Origin: Methylomonas methanica
GTDB lineage: Bacteria > Pseudomonadota > Gammaproteobacteria > Methylococcales > Methylomonadaceae
NCBI RefSeq assembly: GCF_001644035.1
Contig: NZ_LUUG01000088.1
Span: forward strand, 62,001 to 126,000
Direction: 5' to 3'
DNA: 64,000 nt
The notes under the pieces are model-generated. The model had not been told where the DNA came from. It searched no databases and saw nothing but the letters and a program-made list of their open reading frames with translations. This document shows positions 63,647-64,000 of the stretch, piece by piece (positions within the stretch are counted from its first letter, which is position 1; every line of letters begins with the position of its first letter). The position numbers were made by a program, and so were the translations under genes.

Positions 63647-64000
63647 TTACAAACCCGGAATCCCCATCTGCTGAATCCGCATGGCGTTATCGCCTTCTTC
63701 ATACGCCAGCAGCTTGCCGTCTTTCTGATACAGCTTGAAAGCCAGGGCGTAGGACAATACCCGAATCGGATAATCGCGCGGCAAGGTTTGCAAGTAAGGC
63801 TGCATCGTCACAAAGTCGGTGGCGCCGTACTGCTGCATGATGAAACGCAAACCGCCGTTACGCGGCCCGATGTTGTAAGCCAGTAAACCTAAAAACAAAT
63901 CGCCGTTCATTTCTTGCAGATAATGTTTGAAGGTGGCGGCGGCGACAAACGCATTGTGCCGGGGATCGTTGACTTGCAGTTCCTCCACATCCAGTTCATC
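63647..64000 (-). CDS. Lytic transglycosylase-like protein (start outside window)
   Basis: The frame runs off the end of the window, so only the C-terminal 117 codons or so are seen. The segment LGLLAYNIGPRNGGLRFIMQ and the preceding FKHYLQEMNGDL follow the pattern of SLT-type transglycosylase C-terminal parts, where AYN-G marks the substrate cleft. The catalytic Glu would lie upstream. It ends in PGL after a DGKLLAYEEGDN stretch. Confidence 0.6.
   Translation of the reverse strand, partial: DELDVEELQVNDPRHNAFVAAATFKHYLQEMNGDLFLGLLAYNIGPRNGGLRFIMQQYGATDFVTMQPYLQTLPRDYPIRVLSYALAFKLYQKDGKLLAYEEGDNAMRIQQMGIPGL

Noticed and set aside
1-64000. CRISPR arrays, prophage integrases, IS transposases and tRNA genes
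   Set aside because: I saw no regular spaced repeats, no transposase or integrase motifs and no tRNA cloverleaf; contractile-phage-like genes occur without capsid, portal, terminase or lysis genes, so a prophage is unlikely.

Overview
The window is chromosomal DNA of a gammaproteobacterium. The evidence is the order ffs-dnaX-ybaB-recR, the divergent rluC/rne pair, the agmatine-to-putrescine pair and an Afp-like contractile injection operon. The dispersed intergenic repeats resemble ones I recall from methanotrophs of the Methylomonas type. That genus-level idea is recall, not proof, because no methane-oxidation gene lies here.

Layout. (1) 1-4647, plus strand: the end of a 2-oxoacid dehydrogenase operon (fused E1 alpha/beta, a small E2, an acyl carrier protein, a GNAT-like protein and a polysaccharide-deacetylase-like protein). 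It looks like a route for loading an acyl group onto a carrier and then onto a sugar. (2) 4712-10426, minus strand: housekeeping genes hinT, recR, ybaB, dnaX, 4.5S RNA, sppA, a HAD phosphatase and rluC. (3) 10845-13073: rne with a long leader, then aguB and aguA in the opposite direction. (4) 15130-17674: a gene-poor, partly AT-richer stretch with a small Cys-rich protein and one orphan gene. (5) 17675-48916, minus strand: a contractile injection system (eCIS) of about 31 kb. It reads in order: DUF4255 terminator-type protein, a hypothetical, sheath, tube, second sheath, second tube, Afp7-like tube/baseplate protein, DUF5908-like peptide, gpD-like hub, gpV-like spike, a protein with a C-terminal membrane segment, gp25, gpJ-like baseplate protein, gpI-like tail protein, three paralogues, a putative tape-measure protein, AAA+ ATPase, a DUF4157/HNH/beta-repeat protein and a TPR protein. 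(6) 49237-51420: a small di-iron hydroxylase-like membrane protein and a GAF histidine kinase. (7) 51806-62976, plus strand: a chemosensory operon with a soluble receptor carrying two signalling tips, a triple-CheW protein, CheB, a HEAT protein, CheR, CheY, an enlarged CheA, a STAS-like protein, a second CheY and a membrane receptor with almost no sensor region. (8) The end of the window: a small unknown protein and the C-terminal part of a transglycosylase-like protein.

How the genes fit together. The eCIS genes are tightly packed with several ATGA-type overlaps, so the particle and its likely cargo appear to be made as one unit. One 512-base repeat cluster and one 194-base repeat gap break it. 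The most unusual points are the C-terminal hydrophobic anchor on a baseplate-region protein, three paralogues in the slot where related systems carry a fibre gene, a large DUF4157 protein with an HNH-like core and a beta-repeat tail, and the double-tip receptor paired with a triple CheW. Functions are assigned by reading motifs by eye; no database search was possible.
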